Notes under the pieces: model-generated
Seen by the model: only the letters and a program-made list of their open reading frames with translations
What the model was told of the DNA's origin: nothing
The model's database searches: none
Position numbers and translations under genes: made by a program
In this document: piece by piece, positions 25,986-34,301 of the stretch
Position numbering within the stretch: the stretch's first letter is position 1
How the letters are laid out: each line of letters starts with the position of its first letter
Source of the DNA: Ramlibacter sp. WS9
Lineage (GTDB): Bacteria > Pseudomonadota > Gammaproteobacteria > Burkholderiales > Burkholderiaceae_C
Assembly: GCF_003797765.1 (NCBI RefSeq)
Contig: NZ_RKMB01000019.1
Location: 1-64,000, forward strand
Reading direction: 5' to 3'
Length of the DNA stretch: 64,000 nt

Positions 25986-27107
25986 GCGCACGCCGACTTC
26001 GACCCAGTCGGAGCCGGTTTCGCGCCCGCCCGCGAACGACACGATGAAGCCGCCGAGGTCGACGCGGTCGAATCGCTCGAGCGCCTCGACCAGCTTCGCG
26101 GAATCCAGCTTGCCCGTGATGCGCCTCAAGCCCTCCACGCACACGCGCGTGTTGAGGTAGGCCTCCATGCCCTCGAAGTTGACGGCATACCCCGTGCTGT
26201 ACTTTTCGGCGTTGCGCTGCAGTTCCTGCGCCAGCGGCACGGCGAAGGCTTCGGGATGCGGCACCACGTTGGCGAAGCCGATGATCCGCCCCGGGAACGC
26301 GCCGTTCATGGCCACCATGCCGGTCGTGGCGAAGGAAGCGATCATGCGCGGCCATTCGGGCCGCTCGGTGTGGCCGCGTTCGGACAATTTGTCGATCGTT
26401 TCGGGCTGCAGATCCACCACGACCGCGTGATAGCCGCCGGCGCCCAGCGCCTTGACCGCCGTGTCGAACGTCGCCGGCTTGGTCACGTCGACGCGCAGCA
26501 AGGTGCTGGAAATGCGGTCCGCGTCCAGCAGGGGCTTGATGGCTTCCGCGCATTCGCTCGCGCCCGCCTGGTCGGTGAGGATGGCGGCGCGGCTCACGCC
26601 CATCGCGCGCAGCTGGCGGCTCAGCGCCTCGGCCTGCTTGTCGTTGCCGGCGCGCACGGGGAACTGGTAGCGGCTCTTGCTGCGCATCATCTCGCGCGAG
26701 CTGGACATGGCCCCCACCAGCGGCACCTGCAGCTCGCGCGCCATGAAGGCCACCGCGGCCGAGGTGGCGTCGCCACTGCAGTTGAGCAACGCGATGGCGC
26801 CCTTTTCCTTGACCAGGATGCGGGCGTTCTTCGCATGCGAGGCGGGGTCTCCCCCGTCGAGCGTGACGAGTTCGATGGGCCGGCCACCGATGCCACCGCG
26901 CGCGTTGACCGCGCCCACGCAGGCCTTGGCGCCGTCGATGATGCGGGCGGCCGAACCGTCGGAGCCCGCGCCGATGGCGACGGTCTGTCCCAGGACGATG
27001 GGTTCGGCTCGCGCGGCCCAGGCCGGTGCCACGCCCGCCGCGAGCAAGGTGGTGATGAGCGCGCGCCGCTTTGGGGAGGCGGGTGGGCATTCTTTCGACT
27101 TGTTCAT
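25959..27107 (-). CDS. ABC transporter substrate-binding protein, branched-chain amino acid/amide type
   Basis: 382 residues. A signal sequence with a twin-Arg-like start (SPKRRALITTLLAAGVAPAW then ARAEP) precedes a Peripla_BP_6-type domain (IVLGQTVAIGAGSDGSAARI; ARGGIGGRPIELVTLDGGDP; FPVRAGNDKQAEAL). These periplasmic proteins bind amino acids, amides, aromatic or other carboxylates for LivFGHM-like transporters. No permease or ATPase gene lies in the window, so this is an orphan, either using a transporter encoded elsewhere or acting as a sensor. The start has a perfect GAGGAGACCCGA site. Last gene of the minus-strand operon. Confidence 0.87.
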   Translation of the reverse strand: MNKSKECPPASPKRRALITTLLAAGVAPAWAARAEPIVLGQTVAIGAGSDGSAARIIDGAKACVGAVNARGGIGGRPIELVTLDGGDPASHAKNARILVKEKGAIALLNCSGDATSAAVAFMARELQVPLVGAMSSSREMMRSKSRYQFPVRAGNDKQAEALSRQLRAMGVSRAAILTDQAGASECAEAIKPLLDADRISSTLLRVDVTKPATFDTAVKALGAGGYHAVVVDLQPETIDKLSERGHTERPEWPRMIASFATTGMVAMNGAFPGRIIGFANVVPHPEAFAVPLAQELQRNAEKYSTGYAVNFEGMEAYLNTRVCVEGLRRITGKLDSAKLVEALERFDRVDLGGFIVSFAGGRETGSDWVEVGVRSRAGYYLK

Positions 27108-27130
27108 TCGGGTCTCCTCGTTGTGGTTCT

Positions 27131-28702
27131 TCAGGGGTGAAATCGCTGCCGCAGGTCCGCTTTCCTGACCTTGCCCGAGGCAGTGCGGGGCAGGTCGTCG
27201 ACGATGAAGAGTGACTCCGGCGTCTTTTGCCGGGCGACACCGGCACCCGCGAAATGGCGCTGCACCTGGGCCAGGTCGAGTTGCCAGCCGTGGTGCGGCA
27301 CGACGAAGGCGCAGACTTTCTCGCCGTAGCGCACGTCCGGCATGGCGACGACGGCCACGTCCCGCACGGCCGGGTGGGTGGCCAGCACGCGCTCGACCTC
27401 CTGCGACGAGATGTTCTCGCCGCCACGGATGACGATGTCCTTCTTGCGGTCGGTGATGGACAGGCACCCGGCACTGTCCAGCCGGCCGATGTCTCCCGTG
27501 CGGAACCAGCCGTCGGCGGTGAAGGCCTGCGCGTTCAACGCCGCATCGGTGTAGCCGATGAACAGCTCGGGGCCGCGCACCAGGATGTCGCCTTCACGGC
27601 CGAGCGGCAGGTCGCGCTCGGCGTCGTCCACGATGCGCACTTCGGAGCCGGGCTGCAGGCGGCCGTCGGTATGCGCGCGCTGCTCGAAAGGCATGTCGCG
27701 CCAACCGACACTGACGGTGGAGTGTTCCGTCAAGCCGTAGGCCCGGGTGCCCGCCATCCCGGCACGGTCCGCCAGTTCGACGTGATCGGGCGTGACGCCA
27801 GTGCCGCCCAGGCTGAAGTTCGCGAGCGAAGACAGGTCTCGGCCGCCTTGCCGCGCCGCGTCGAGCAGCCCGAGCAGGTGAAACGGTGTGCCGCCCGACA
27901 GGCGCACACGATGCCGCTCCACGAGTTCCGCCGCGAGCGGCGCGTCCCAGCGGTCCATGAACACCATCTCGGTGCCGGTGACGAACGGCCGCAGCAGGAA
28001 GTTGAAGCCCGCGATGTGGCCGGCGGGAAATGGGGTCAGATAGGGTCCGTCGCCGTCGATGAAGGGGATCAGCCACTCCGCGCCCACGGTCCGGTGCGTG
28101 TGCTGCACGCCCTTCGGCGCGGCGGTGGTGCCGGAGGTGTAGAGCAGCAGGCACACGTCGTCGGGCTGGGGCTCGGCATTGGACTGCACCGCAGGCGCGC
28201 TGTCCTCCAACGCTTCGACCTCGCGCAGCGTGATCCCGCCCGCCAAAGCGCGCTCGCCGACGACGATCACGCGCTCGAGGTCGGGCAGGGCACCGATCGC
28301 CTCGACGCGCTCCAGGAAGTCGATGTTCCGCCACCGGTCGGGCACGGCGAGGAAACGCGCGCGCGATTGGCGCAGGATGAACCCGACTTCGGCCGGGCCA
28401 TAGATGTGGACGATGGGCACCAGCACCGCGCCGATCTCCAGCGTCGCAAGGTAGAGCGCTGCTGTCTCGGGCGCGGTGGGCAACTGGACGGCGATGGCAT
28501 CGCCCCGGCGCAGGCCGAGTGCGCGAAGTGCGCGCGCCAACCGCCGGCCCGAGGCAGCCAATTCGCCCGTCGTCGTGCTGACCTTCCCGCGTTCGAGGTT
28601 GAAGTGCAGCGGCGTGGAAGGCCGCTCGCGCACAGCGCTCGCCAGCAAGGCGCCCAGCGGCAGGGCTTCCATGGCCGTGTCGACGCGCGGCGAGGCTGTC
28701 AT
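27131..28702 (-). CDS. AMP-dependent acyl-CoA synthetase
   Basis: 523 residues of the ANL superfamily. P-loop LLYTSGTTAAPKGVQHTH, A5-like YGLTEHSTVS, RTGDIGRLD, DRKKDIVIRGGENIS, and the C-terminal lysine motif PRTASGKVRKADL (the Lys that forms the acyl-AMP). It should activate a carboxylate with ATP and CoA. The ATG is inside a dispersed 29-bp repeat (28699-28727) and overlaps the stop of the upstream hydrolase (ATGA). The next gene downstream is the binding protein, after 23 bp. Confidence 0.9.
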   Translation of the reverse strand: MTASPRVDTAMEALPLGALLASAVRERPSTPLHFNLERGKVSTTTGELAASGRRLARALRALGLRRGDAIAVQLPTAPETAALYLATLEIGAVLVPIVHIYGPAEVGFILRQSRARFLAVPDRWRNIDFLERVEAIGALPDLERVIVVGERALAGGITLREVEALEDSAPAVQSNAEPQPDDVCLLLYTSGTTAAPKGVQHTHRTVGAEWLIPFIDGDGPYLTPFPAGHIAGFNFLLRPFVTGTEMVFMDRWDAPLAAELVERHRVRLSGGTPFHLLGLLDAARQGGRDLSSLANFSLGGTGVTPDHVELADRAGMAGTRAYGLTEHSTVSVGWRDMPFEQRAHTDGRLQPGSEVRIVDDAERDLPLGREGDILVRGPELFIGYTDAALNAQAFTADGWFRTGDIGRLDSAGCLSITDRKKDIVIRGGENISSQEVERVLATHPAVRDVAVVAMPDVRYGEKVCAFVVPHHGWQLDLAQVQRHFAGAGVARQKTPESLFIVDDLPRTASGKVRKADLRQRFHP

Positions 28703-28727
28703 TGCGGGCTCGACCCGCAGTCCATGG
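28699..28727 (-). repeat. REP-like palindromic repeat, copy 1
   Basis: Read on the minus strand the unit is CCATGGACTGCGGGTCGAGC followed by CCGCAATGA, with the palindromic core TTGCGGGCTCGACCCGCA read on the plus strand. It is the same element as 42096-42123 and 47941-47968. Here the copy lies across a gene junction. It encodes the last residues of the hydrolase (MDCGSSPQ) and provides that gene's TGA and the ATG of the ligase. Confidence 0.85.
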
Positions 28728-29706
28728 CGACGCGGCGGGACCACGATTCAATGCGCGACCAGAGTCGCACCCGCGTCGACGCAAAGTTGTGCATGTGTGC
28801 CATACGCGGCGCGATGAACAGGCTCACGTCGCGCGAGCCGGTATAGGCCGACGGCTCAACATGCGGATCGGGGCACACGTCGCGCTCGCCCATCGCAATC
28901 AGCACCGGGACTTTGATGGCCGCGGCTTCGGCAGCGACCACGCCCGGCGTCATCATCGTCACCGCGCAGGGCGGTACCGTCAGGCTGCCCCAGGCGGGCG
29001 CCGTTCTGCGCAGCGGATAGCCGCCCTCCATGTCGGCAGCCAGGATGTCCGCGGGGACGTCGTCCCAATGGAACGGGTAGACGAAATCGACGACACCCCG
29101 GCTCGCTTCCTCGACAGAGATCGCGCCGACTTCACGCGCGCCAATGGCCGCATGGTGGTCCAGCCCGCGCTGCCGTTCGGCCGCGTCGCGCTGCGGCAGC
29201 ACGGTGTGGATGGCGCTGTAGCCCAGCGGCGCGATGGCCTGGAAAGTTTCGTGGCGGCCCTGCATCACGATGGTGACGCAGCCGCCCATCGACTGCCCGA
29301 TGCCGATGCGCGCCAGGCCCGGCAGCGGCGGCAGAGCGGTGGACAGCCTGCCGCCTTCCAGCCTGGCGGCAACGTCTCGCACGGCCGAGTCATTGGCCGC
29401 GGCGAGCTGCGCCACGGTGTATTCGCGCAGGTTTTCCGTCGAGCTGCCGCCCACGCCGAGATGGTCGTAGCTGATGAAGATGGTGCCCTGACGCACGTGG
29501 GCATCGGCCTGGCTGTAGCCCGCATGGCCTGGCGGCTGCATGTCGTAGTAATGGCGGGTGTAGCCCCCGCCGGGCGAAGCGAAGATGGCCACGGGCTGCG
29601 GCGGCAGGGCGTGGGCGGGCGGGAGATACGCCGTCATGGCGATCTCGTGCGTGCCAGGGTAGGGCACGGCGGCACTGACGTCGATGCGCAGTTCGATTTT
29701 CTGCAT
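28699..29706 (-). CDS. Alpha/beta-hydrolase fold protein
   Basis: 335 residues. The nucleophile elbow is GIGQSMGGC (Ser139). A likely catalytic Asp is in MGERDVCPDP, and a late His is in APRMAHMHNF. It has an unusual N-terminal SPGGGYTRHYYDMQPPG segment acting as the oxyanion-hole loop. No signal peptide. It may be an esterase, thioesterase or C-C hydrolase; substrate unknown. The last eight residues (MDCGSSPQ) come from a dispersed repeat, so the natural C-terminus was probably changed by the repeat. Start ATG with AGGAGGCGAAAC upstream. Confidence 0.82.
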   Translation of the reverse strand: MQKIELRIDVSAAVPYPGTHEIAMTAYLPPAHALPPQPVAIFASPGGGYTRHYYDMQPPGHAGYSQADAHVRQGTIFISYDHLGVGGSSTENLREYTVAQLAAANDSAVRDVAARLEGGRLSTALPPLPGLARIGIGQSMGGCVTIVMQGRHETFQAIAPLGYSAIHTVLPQRDAAERQRGLDHHAAIGAREVGAISVEEASRGVVDFVYPFHWDDVPADILAADMEGGYPLRRTAPAWGSLTVPPCAVTMMTPGVVAAEAAAIKVPVLIAMGERDVCPDPHVEPSAYTGSRDVSLFIAPRMAHMHNFASTRVRLWSRIESWSRRVAMDCGSSPQ

Positions 29707-29743
29707 GTTTCGCCTCCTGTGGGTGCGGAGCCGTTGGCGCGGT

Positions 29744-30592
29744 CTAGGCGAGCAGCGCCCGCAAGGCCGCCACCAGCGCCAGCGGCTGGTCCAGCATCAG
29801 GTGGTGGCCGGCACGCACCAGCGTCACCGGGCCACGCGCGTTCGGGATCGCGGCGGCGATCCTGCGCGCGCGTTCCGCGCTGACGATCGCGCTGCACTCC
29901 GCGTGCACGTAGTCCACCGGCACGGCAATGCGTTCCAGCATGCGCATGTTGCCTTCGGGCGGCGGCAGCTGGCGCAGCAGCGGATCGAAGCGCCAGGTCC
30001 AGCCGCTGTCCGTCTGACGCAGCGAATGGCGGGCGATGTACTCCGACAGCCAAGGCGGGCAATCCTGTTCGGGCAGCAGGCGAAAGCGCGCGATGCCCGT
30101 GGCTTCGTCGGGGTAGGGGCGCGGCGTCGGCCGCCGCTCGTGCTGGGGCGGCGCTTCTTCGTCCACCGAGAAATACGAATCGAGCACGATCGCGCGGCGG
30201 ATGGTTTCCGGCTGTAGCGCGCATGCCTGCAGCAGCCGCGATCCGCCGAAGCTGTGGCCAACGGCGATGCCGGGCGCGATGCCCGCATGGCGCATCACCG
30301 CCGCGATGTCGGAGAGGAAGCAGCCGTGCGCGTACTCGGCGCGCGCATCGCTCTCGCCCATGCCGCTGAAGTCGAGGGCATAGACGCGAAAGCGATCGGT
30401 GAAGAAGGGCGCGATGAAGTCCCACCAGTGGCTGTGCCCGAGGAAGCCGTGCAGGAACAGCAGGCCGGGTTTGGCGGTGTCGCCGGCGTTCCAGGACGCG
30501 TAGTGGATGCGCGTGCCGTCCGCATCCGCAAAGTGCGACGCGCGCGGCCGGCTCACGGCCCACTCGAACCACTCGGGGGCGGTCGATGTCAT
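29744..30592 (-). CDS. Alpha/beta-hydrolase
   Basis: 282 residues. Oxyanion-hole HGFLGHSHWW (near 48-57), nucleophile Ser114 in VGHSFGGSR, and catalytic His in VRAGHHLMLDQP. This is the classical small alpha/beta-hydrolase plan (esterase, lactonase, epoxide hydrolase or thioesterase). The start is the ATG at 30592, 22 bp after the SDR stop. No sequence similarity beyond the fold to the hydrolase just downstream, so the two are not a recent duplication. Confidence 0.86.
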   Translation of the reverse strand: MTSTAPEWFEWAVSRPRASHFADADGTRIHYASWNAGDTAKPGLLFLHGFLGHSHWWDFIAPFFTDRFRVYALDFSGMGESDARAEYAHGCFLSDIAAVMRHAGIAPGIAVGHSFGGSRLLQACALQPETIRRAIVLDSYFSVDEEAPPQHERRPTPRPYPDEATGIARFRLLPEQDCPPWLSEYIARHSLRQTDSGWTWRFDPLLRQLPPPEGNMRMLERIAVPVDYVHAECSAIVSAERARRIAAAIPNARGPVTLVRAGHHLMLDQPLALVAALRALLA

Positions 30593-30614
30593 TGGGGAGC
30601 GTGTCGCGCGGCCG

Positions 30615-31397
30615 CTAGCTGACTTGGAAGCCGCCATCGACGGCCAGCAGCTGGCCGGTGATGAGGCGCGAAGCTGGGCTTGCGAAGAAGAGCGCGGCCA
30701 TCGCGATGTCTTCCGGGTCGCCCATCTTGCCCAGCGGAATGCGGCCCGGCCCCATGATCGGCCCCTTGAGTTCGATATTGCTGCCCGCCGCTTTCGCGCC
30801 GGCGGTGAGCACGCCGCCCGGCAGCACCGCATTCACGCGGATACCGTCGGCCGCGAACTCCAGCGCGGTGGTCTTGGTCAAGCTGTTCACGCCGGCCTTG
30901 GACGCGTTGTAGGTGGCGTTGTGGTAGACCACAGCCTGCATCGACGACACCGACGAGATGTTGACGATGGCGCCGCCCGTGCCCTGGGCCTGCATGCGGC
31001 GAATCGCTTCGCGCAGGCAAAGGAAGGTGCCGCGCAGGTTGACCGAATGCAGCTTGTCCCAGAACGCCGCGTCCACTTCCAGGAAGGGCTTCTTGGGAAA
31101 GATCGCGGCGTTGTTGACGAGCACGTCGAGGCTGCCGAACTCGCTGATGGCGCGGTCCAGCATGGCCGCGACCTGCACGTCCTGCGAAACGTCGGCCGCG
31201 GCAGCCACGGCTTTGCCGCCGGCTTCGCGAATGGCATGCGCCACGCTTTCCGCCGCGTCCGCATTGATGTCGGCCACGACGACTTTGGCGCCGGCCTGCG
31301 CGAAGAGCTGCGCGATGGCCTGGCCGATGCCCGCGCCCGCGCCGGTGACGACTGCCGTTTTGTCTTTGAGGCTCAGAGGGCCTTCGCTGATGTCCAT
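30615..31397 (-). CDS. SDR-family NAD(P)-dependent oxidoreductase
   Basis: 260 residues. TGAGAGIG near 19-26, NNAAIFPKKPF, YNASK active site, and LAVDGGFQVS at the end. The layout is of the FabG/3-hydroxyacyl-CoA dehydrogenase type. It lies 114 bp downstream of the dienoyl-CoA-reductase-like SDR, the gap being filled by a dispersed repeat (31429-31510), so it may be separately expressed. Confidence 0.9.
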   Translation of the reverse strand: MDISEGPLSLKDKTAVVTGAGAGIGQAIAQLFAQAGAKVVVADINADAAESVAHAIREAGGKAVAAAADVSQDVQVAAMLDRAISEFGSLDVLVNNAAIFPKKPFLEVDAAFWDKLHSVNLRGTFLCLREAIRRMQAQGTGGAIVNISSVSSMQAVVYHNATYNASKAGVNSLTKTTALEFAADGIRVNAVLPGGVLTAGAKAAGSNIELKGPIMGPGRIPLGKMGDPEDIAMAALFFASPASRLITGQLLAVDGGFQVS

Positions 31398-31428
31398 GTC
31401 AATTCCTTGTCGAAGTACGTGACTTATC

Positions 31429-31510
31429 GCGGGCCACCGCGGAACCGGCTTTGCTGGGCCGCTGGTGGCGCCCCCCCTTGAGGGGGAGGCGCCGAAGGCG
31501 CTTCGGGGGT
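31429..31510 (-). repeat. Dispersed intergenic repeat (CCGCGG-AACCGG family), copy 1
   Basis: About 80 bp, beginning GCGGGCCACCGCGGAACCGG on the plus strand, then GGGCCGCTGGTGGCGCC and an arm CCCCCCTTGAGGGGGAGGCG. The same element in opposite orientation is at 59465-59550. It is GC-rich, has inverted-repeat arms (CCCCTTGAGGGG) and no coding potential. It sits in the gap between two SDR genes of the same operon and may form a stem-loop that stops or slows transcription. Confidence 0.8.
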
Positions 31511-31511
31511 G

Positions 31512-32348
31512 TCACCTCATTTTTTTCCATTGATCGTCGGTCCAGTCCTGCATGGCGCGGAAGGTGGGGCCGCCGGCTCCCTGCATCCAGCGCCCGCCGT
31601 CCATCACGATCAGGTCGCCGGTGATGTAGCCCGAACCGTCGGCGGCCAGGTACGCGTACAGATCGCACAGCTCCTGGTGGTCACCGAAGCGGCGCAGCGG
31701 CACGCCGCGCTCTTGCGGCTCGACCTGGCTGCCCGGCGGGTACAGCTTTTCCCACGCGCCTTCGGTGGGGAACAATCCGGGCGCGACGCAATTGAGGCGG
31801 ATGTTTTTTGGGCCCCACTCCACAGCCAGGCTGCGCGTCATGGCCAGCACGCCGGCCTTGGCCGCGGCCGAGGCGGCAGTGAAAGCCTGACCGGTGATCA
31901 CGGGTGCGGACACGGTGCTGATGACGTTGCCGCCGCGCCCGCCCTCGATCCAGCGCCGGCCGGCGGCGATGGTGCAGTAGAAGCTGCCGTGCAGCACGAT
32001 GCCCAACACGGCATCCACAGCGCGCGACGAGAGCTTGTCCGTGCGTGCGATGAAGTTGGCGGCCGCGTTGTTGACCAGCAGATCGAGCGGGCCGGTCTGC
32101 CAGATCGCGTCCATCATGGCCTCGACTTGTGCGGCATCCCGCACGTCGCAGGTCAATGTGTCGACCTTCGCGCCCGGCAGTGCAGCGGTGAACTCGGCGG
32201 CTGTGGCGTCGAGCACCTCCTTGCGCCGCCCGCAGATGACGAGGTGCGCGCCCAGCTCCAGGTAGCGCCGGCCGATGCTCTTGCCGAGCCCGGTGCCGCC
32301 CCCCGTGATGAGGATCTTTTTGCCCGCGAGCAGGTCGTTCTTGAACAT
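31512..32348 (-). CDS. SDR resembling 2,4-dienoyl-CoA reductase
   Basis: 278 residues. TGGGTGLGKSIGRRYLELGA start, NNAAANF, and a catalytic Lys in SAAAKAGVLAMTRSLAVEWG. The usual YxxxK Tyr is replaced by Ala, as in mammalian and peroxisomal 2,4-dienoyl-CoA reductases of the SDR type. These use NADPH to reduce dienoyl-CoAs during breakdown of unsaturated chains. PGLFPTEGAWEKL is another family segment. Neighbouring crotonases and acyl-CoA dehydrogenases fit. Start at ATG 32348 (MFKNDLLAG). Confidence 0.85.
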   Translation of the reverse strand: MFKNDLLAGKKILITGGGTGLGKSIGRRYLELGAHLVICGRRKEVLDATAAEFTAALPGAKVDTLTCDVRDAAQVEAMMDAIWQTGPLDLLVNNAAANFIARTDKLSSRAVDAVLGIVLHGSFYCTIAAGRRWIEGGRGGNVISTVSAPVITGQAFTAASAAAKAGVLAMTRSLAVEWGPKNIRLNCVAPGLFPTEGAWEKLYPPGSQVEPQERGVPLRRFGDHQELCDLYAYLAADGSGYITGDLIVMDGGRWMQGAGGPTFRAMQDWTDDQWKKMR

Positions 32349-32364
32349 GGAAATTCCGATTGGG

Positions 32365-33159
32365 TTATCGCCCGGTGAATTGGGCAGCGCGTTTTTCGGC
32401 GAAAGACTTGCGGCCCTCCACGGCGTCTTCGGTGCCATACAAATAGGTGTTCTTCGCAGTAGCGTGCGTCGCCGAGTGCATCCAGCCCGTGCCGAGCGAC
32501 AGCCGCGCGTTCTCTATCGTGGCCTGCACCGCCAACGGTGCCTGCTGCGCGACGCGCTGCGCATAGGCCAGGGCGCGCTCGAACTGCTCGCCGGCCGGCA
32601 CCACTTCCTGTACCAGGCCGATCCGCAGCGCCTCGGCGCTGTTGAACTCGTCGCCTGTGAGCAGCCACTTCATCGCGTTGCCCCAGCCCGCGCGCTCGAT
32701 GAAGCGGAAGCTGCCGCCAGCGCCGGGCATGATCCCGCGTTGCACTTCCATCTGCGCGAAGCGGCAGTTGTCGGCGGCGATGACCACGTCGGCGGCCAGC
32801 ATCAGCTCGATGGCGATCGTGAAGCACAGGCCGTGCATGGCGGCGACCACCGGCTTCTTGCGGTAAGGTTCGCGCATCTGGGCCGGATCGACCAGGTGCA
32901 GGGGCACATAAGGCGTTCCGGATTTGCGGTACTCGGCCATCAGCGGCAGGTCCACACCGCCGGAGAAGTGATCGCCCTTGGCGTAGAGCAGGCCGACGAA
33001 CAGGTCGGGCGAGTTCTCGAGCCGCGTGTAGGCCTCACCCAGCTCGCGGAACATGCGGGGCGTGAAACCGTTGCGCTTTTCGACGCGGTCCACGCCCATC
33101 AGCAGAACGGAGCCGCGCTGCTCCACGGCGATTTGTCCCTCGGGGTGTCTTTCACTCAT
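32365..33159 (-). CDS. Enoyl-CoA hydratase/crotonase
   Basis: 264 residues. Both hydratase glutamates are present: Glu118 in IAIELMLAADVV and Glu138 in AQMEVQRGIMPGAGG. The first oxyanion segment is HFSGGVDLPLM, and the end is FAEKRAAQFTGR. The start overlaps the stop of the acyl-CoA dehydrogenase gene (ATGA at 33156-33159). Hydration of a 2-enoyl-CoA produced by the two dehydrogenases encoded just upstream is the simplest reading. Confidence 0.88.
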   Translation of the reverse strand: MSERHPEGQIAVEQRGSVLLMGVDRVEKRNGFTPRMFRELGEAYTRLENSPDLFVGLLYAKGDHFSGGVDLPLMAEYRKSGTPYVPLHLVDPAQMREPYRKKPVVAAMHGLCFTIAIELMLAADVVIAADNCRFAQMEVQRGIMPGAGGSFRFIERAGWGNAMKWLLTGDEFNSAEALRIGLVQEVVPAGEQFERALAYAQRVAQQAPLAVQATIENARLSLGTGWMHSATHATAKNTYLYGTEDAVEGRKSFAEKRAAQFTGR

Positions 33160-34301
33160 AAGAATTCTCCATACAGCTCGACATGGTGTTCGGTGTTTCC
33201 CCAGGTCATGTCGATCGCCGTCAATCGTTTGAAATAGTGGCCGCAGGGCATCTCGTCCGTCATGCCCATGCCGCCGTGAAGTTGCGTCGCCTGCTGGCCG
33301 ACGTAGCGGCCGTTCTTGCCCGCCATGGCCTTGGCGGCGCTGGCGGCGCGGCGGCGAAGCGCGCGATCGGTCCCGTCGACGTGGGCGGCGGCCATCAAGG
33401 CCAATGCGCGGGTCTGTTCGACGGCGATGCGCATGTCGGCTGCGCGGTGCTGCAGCACCTGGAAGCTGCCGATCGCCACGCCGAATTGTTTGCGCGTCTC
33501 GATGTACTCGCAGGTGAGATCGCACAGCTTGTCCATGCTGCCCACGGCTTCGGCGGCCAGTGCGGCAAGGCCTTGATCGATTGCCCACTCGGCCAGGGCG
33601 AGACCTTGGTCGACTCCGCCGATCACCAGCGCATCCTCGACAGCGACCGCATCGAGCCGGAGTTCAGCGCAACGCTGTCCGTCGATGGTCGGGAAGCCTT
33701 GCACCGAAACGCCGGCCGCTTTCGCGTTCACCAGAAACAAGGTGAGGCCCTCGGCCGCGGGAGTGCCCGGCCGCGTGCGGGCTGTGACGAGGAACCAGTC
33801 GGCGCTGTCGCCGTGCAGCACGACCGACTTGGCGCCGTCGAGCCGCCAGCCATCGCCTGCGCGCTGGGCGCGCGTGCGGACGTCGTGCAGGTCATAGCGG
33901 CCCTGCGGCTCCAGCACCGCCAGGGCGAAACGAAGCGCGCCCTCGGCAATCTTGTTGAGGAACCGGTCCTTCTGCGCCTCGCTGCCATGGGTTGCGAATA
34001 GGCGCGGCGCAATGACGCCGGTGGTGATGTAGGGCTCGACCACCAGGCCGCGCCCCAGTGCTTCCATCACGATCATGGTTTCGACCGGTCCGCCGCCGAT
34101 GCCGCCGTGGGCTTCAGGCACGTTCAGCGCGAACAGGCCCATGTCGGCCAATTGGTCCCACAGGTCTTCGCTGAATCCGGGCGCATCCGCCCCGAGCGAT
34201 GCCAGGCGTTTGGCGCGTGCCTCGAAACCATAGTGGTCCTGCACGAAGCGGCCGACCGTGTCGGCGAGCATCTGCTGCTCTTCATTCAAGGTGAAGTTCA
34301 T
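33156..34301 (-). CDS. Acyl-CoA dehydrogenase, probable partner (beta-type) subunit
   Basis: 381 residues of the acyl-CoA dehydrogenase family (N-terminal helical domain with FALNVPEAHGGIGGGPVE, middle beta domain, C-terminal helical domain with EYIETRKQFGVAIGSFQVLQH and QLHGGMGMTDE). The C-terminus WGNTEHHVELYGEFL lacks the usual Y-x-GT-x-EIQR segment that carries the catalytic Glu. The gene overlaps the second dehydrogenase gene (ATGA at 34298-34301). Such adjacent pairs form alpha2beta2 dehydrogenases for bulky acyl-CoAs in steroid side-chain degradation (ChsE1-ChsE2, Scd1A-Scd1B types). The pairing here is inferred from order. Confidence 0.87.
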   Translation of the reverse strand: MNFTLNEEQQMLADTVGRFVQDHYGFEARAKRLASLGADAPGFSEDLWDQLADMGLFALNVPEAHGGIGGGPVETMIVMEALGRGLVVEPYITTGVIAPRLFATHGSEAQKDRFLNKIAEGALRFALAVLEPQGRYDLHDVRTRAQRAGDGWRLDGAKSVVLHGDSADWFLVTARTRPGTPAAEGLTLFLVNAKAAGVSVQGFPTIDGQRCAELRLDAVAVEDALVIGGVDQGLALAEWAIDQGLAALAAEAVGSMDKLCDLTCEYIETRKQFGVAIGSFQVLQHRAADMRIAVEQTRALALMAAAHVDGTDRALRRRAASAAKAMAGKNGRYVGQQATQLHGGMGMTDEMPCGHYFKRLTAIDMTWGNTEHHVELYGEFL

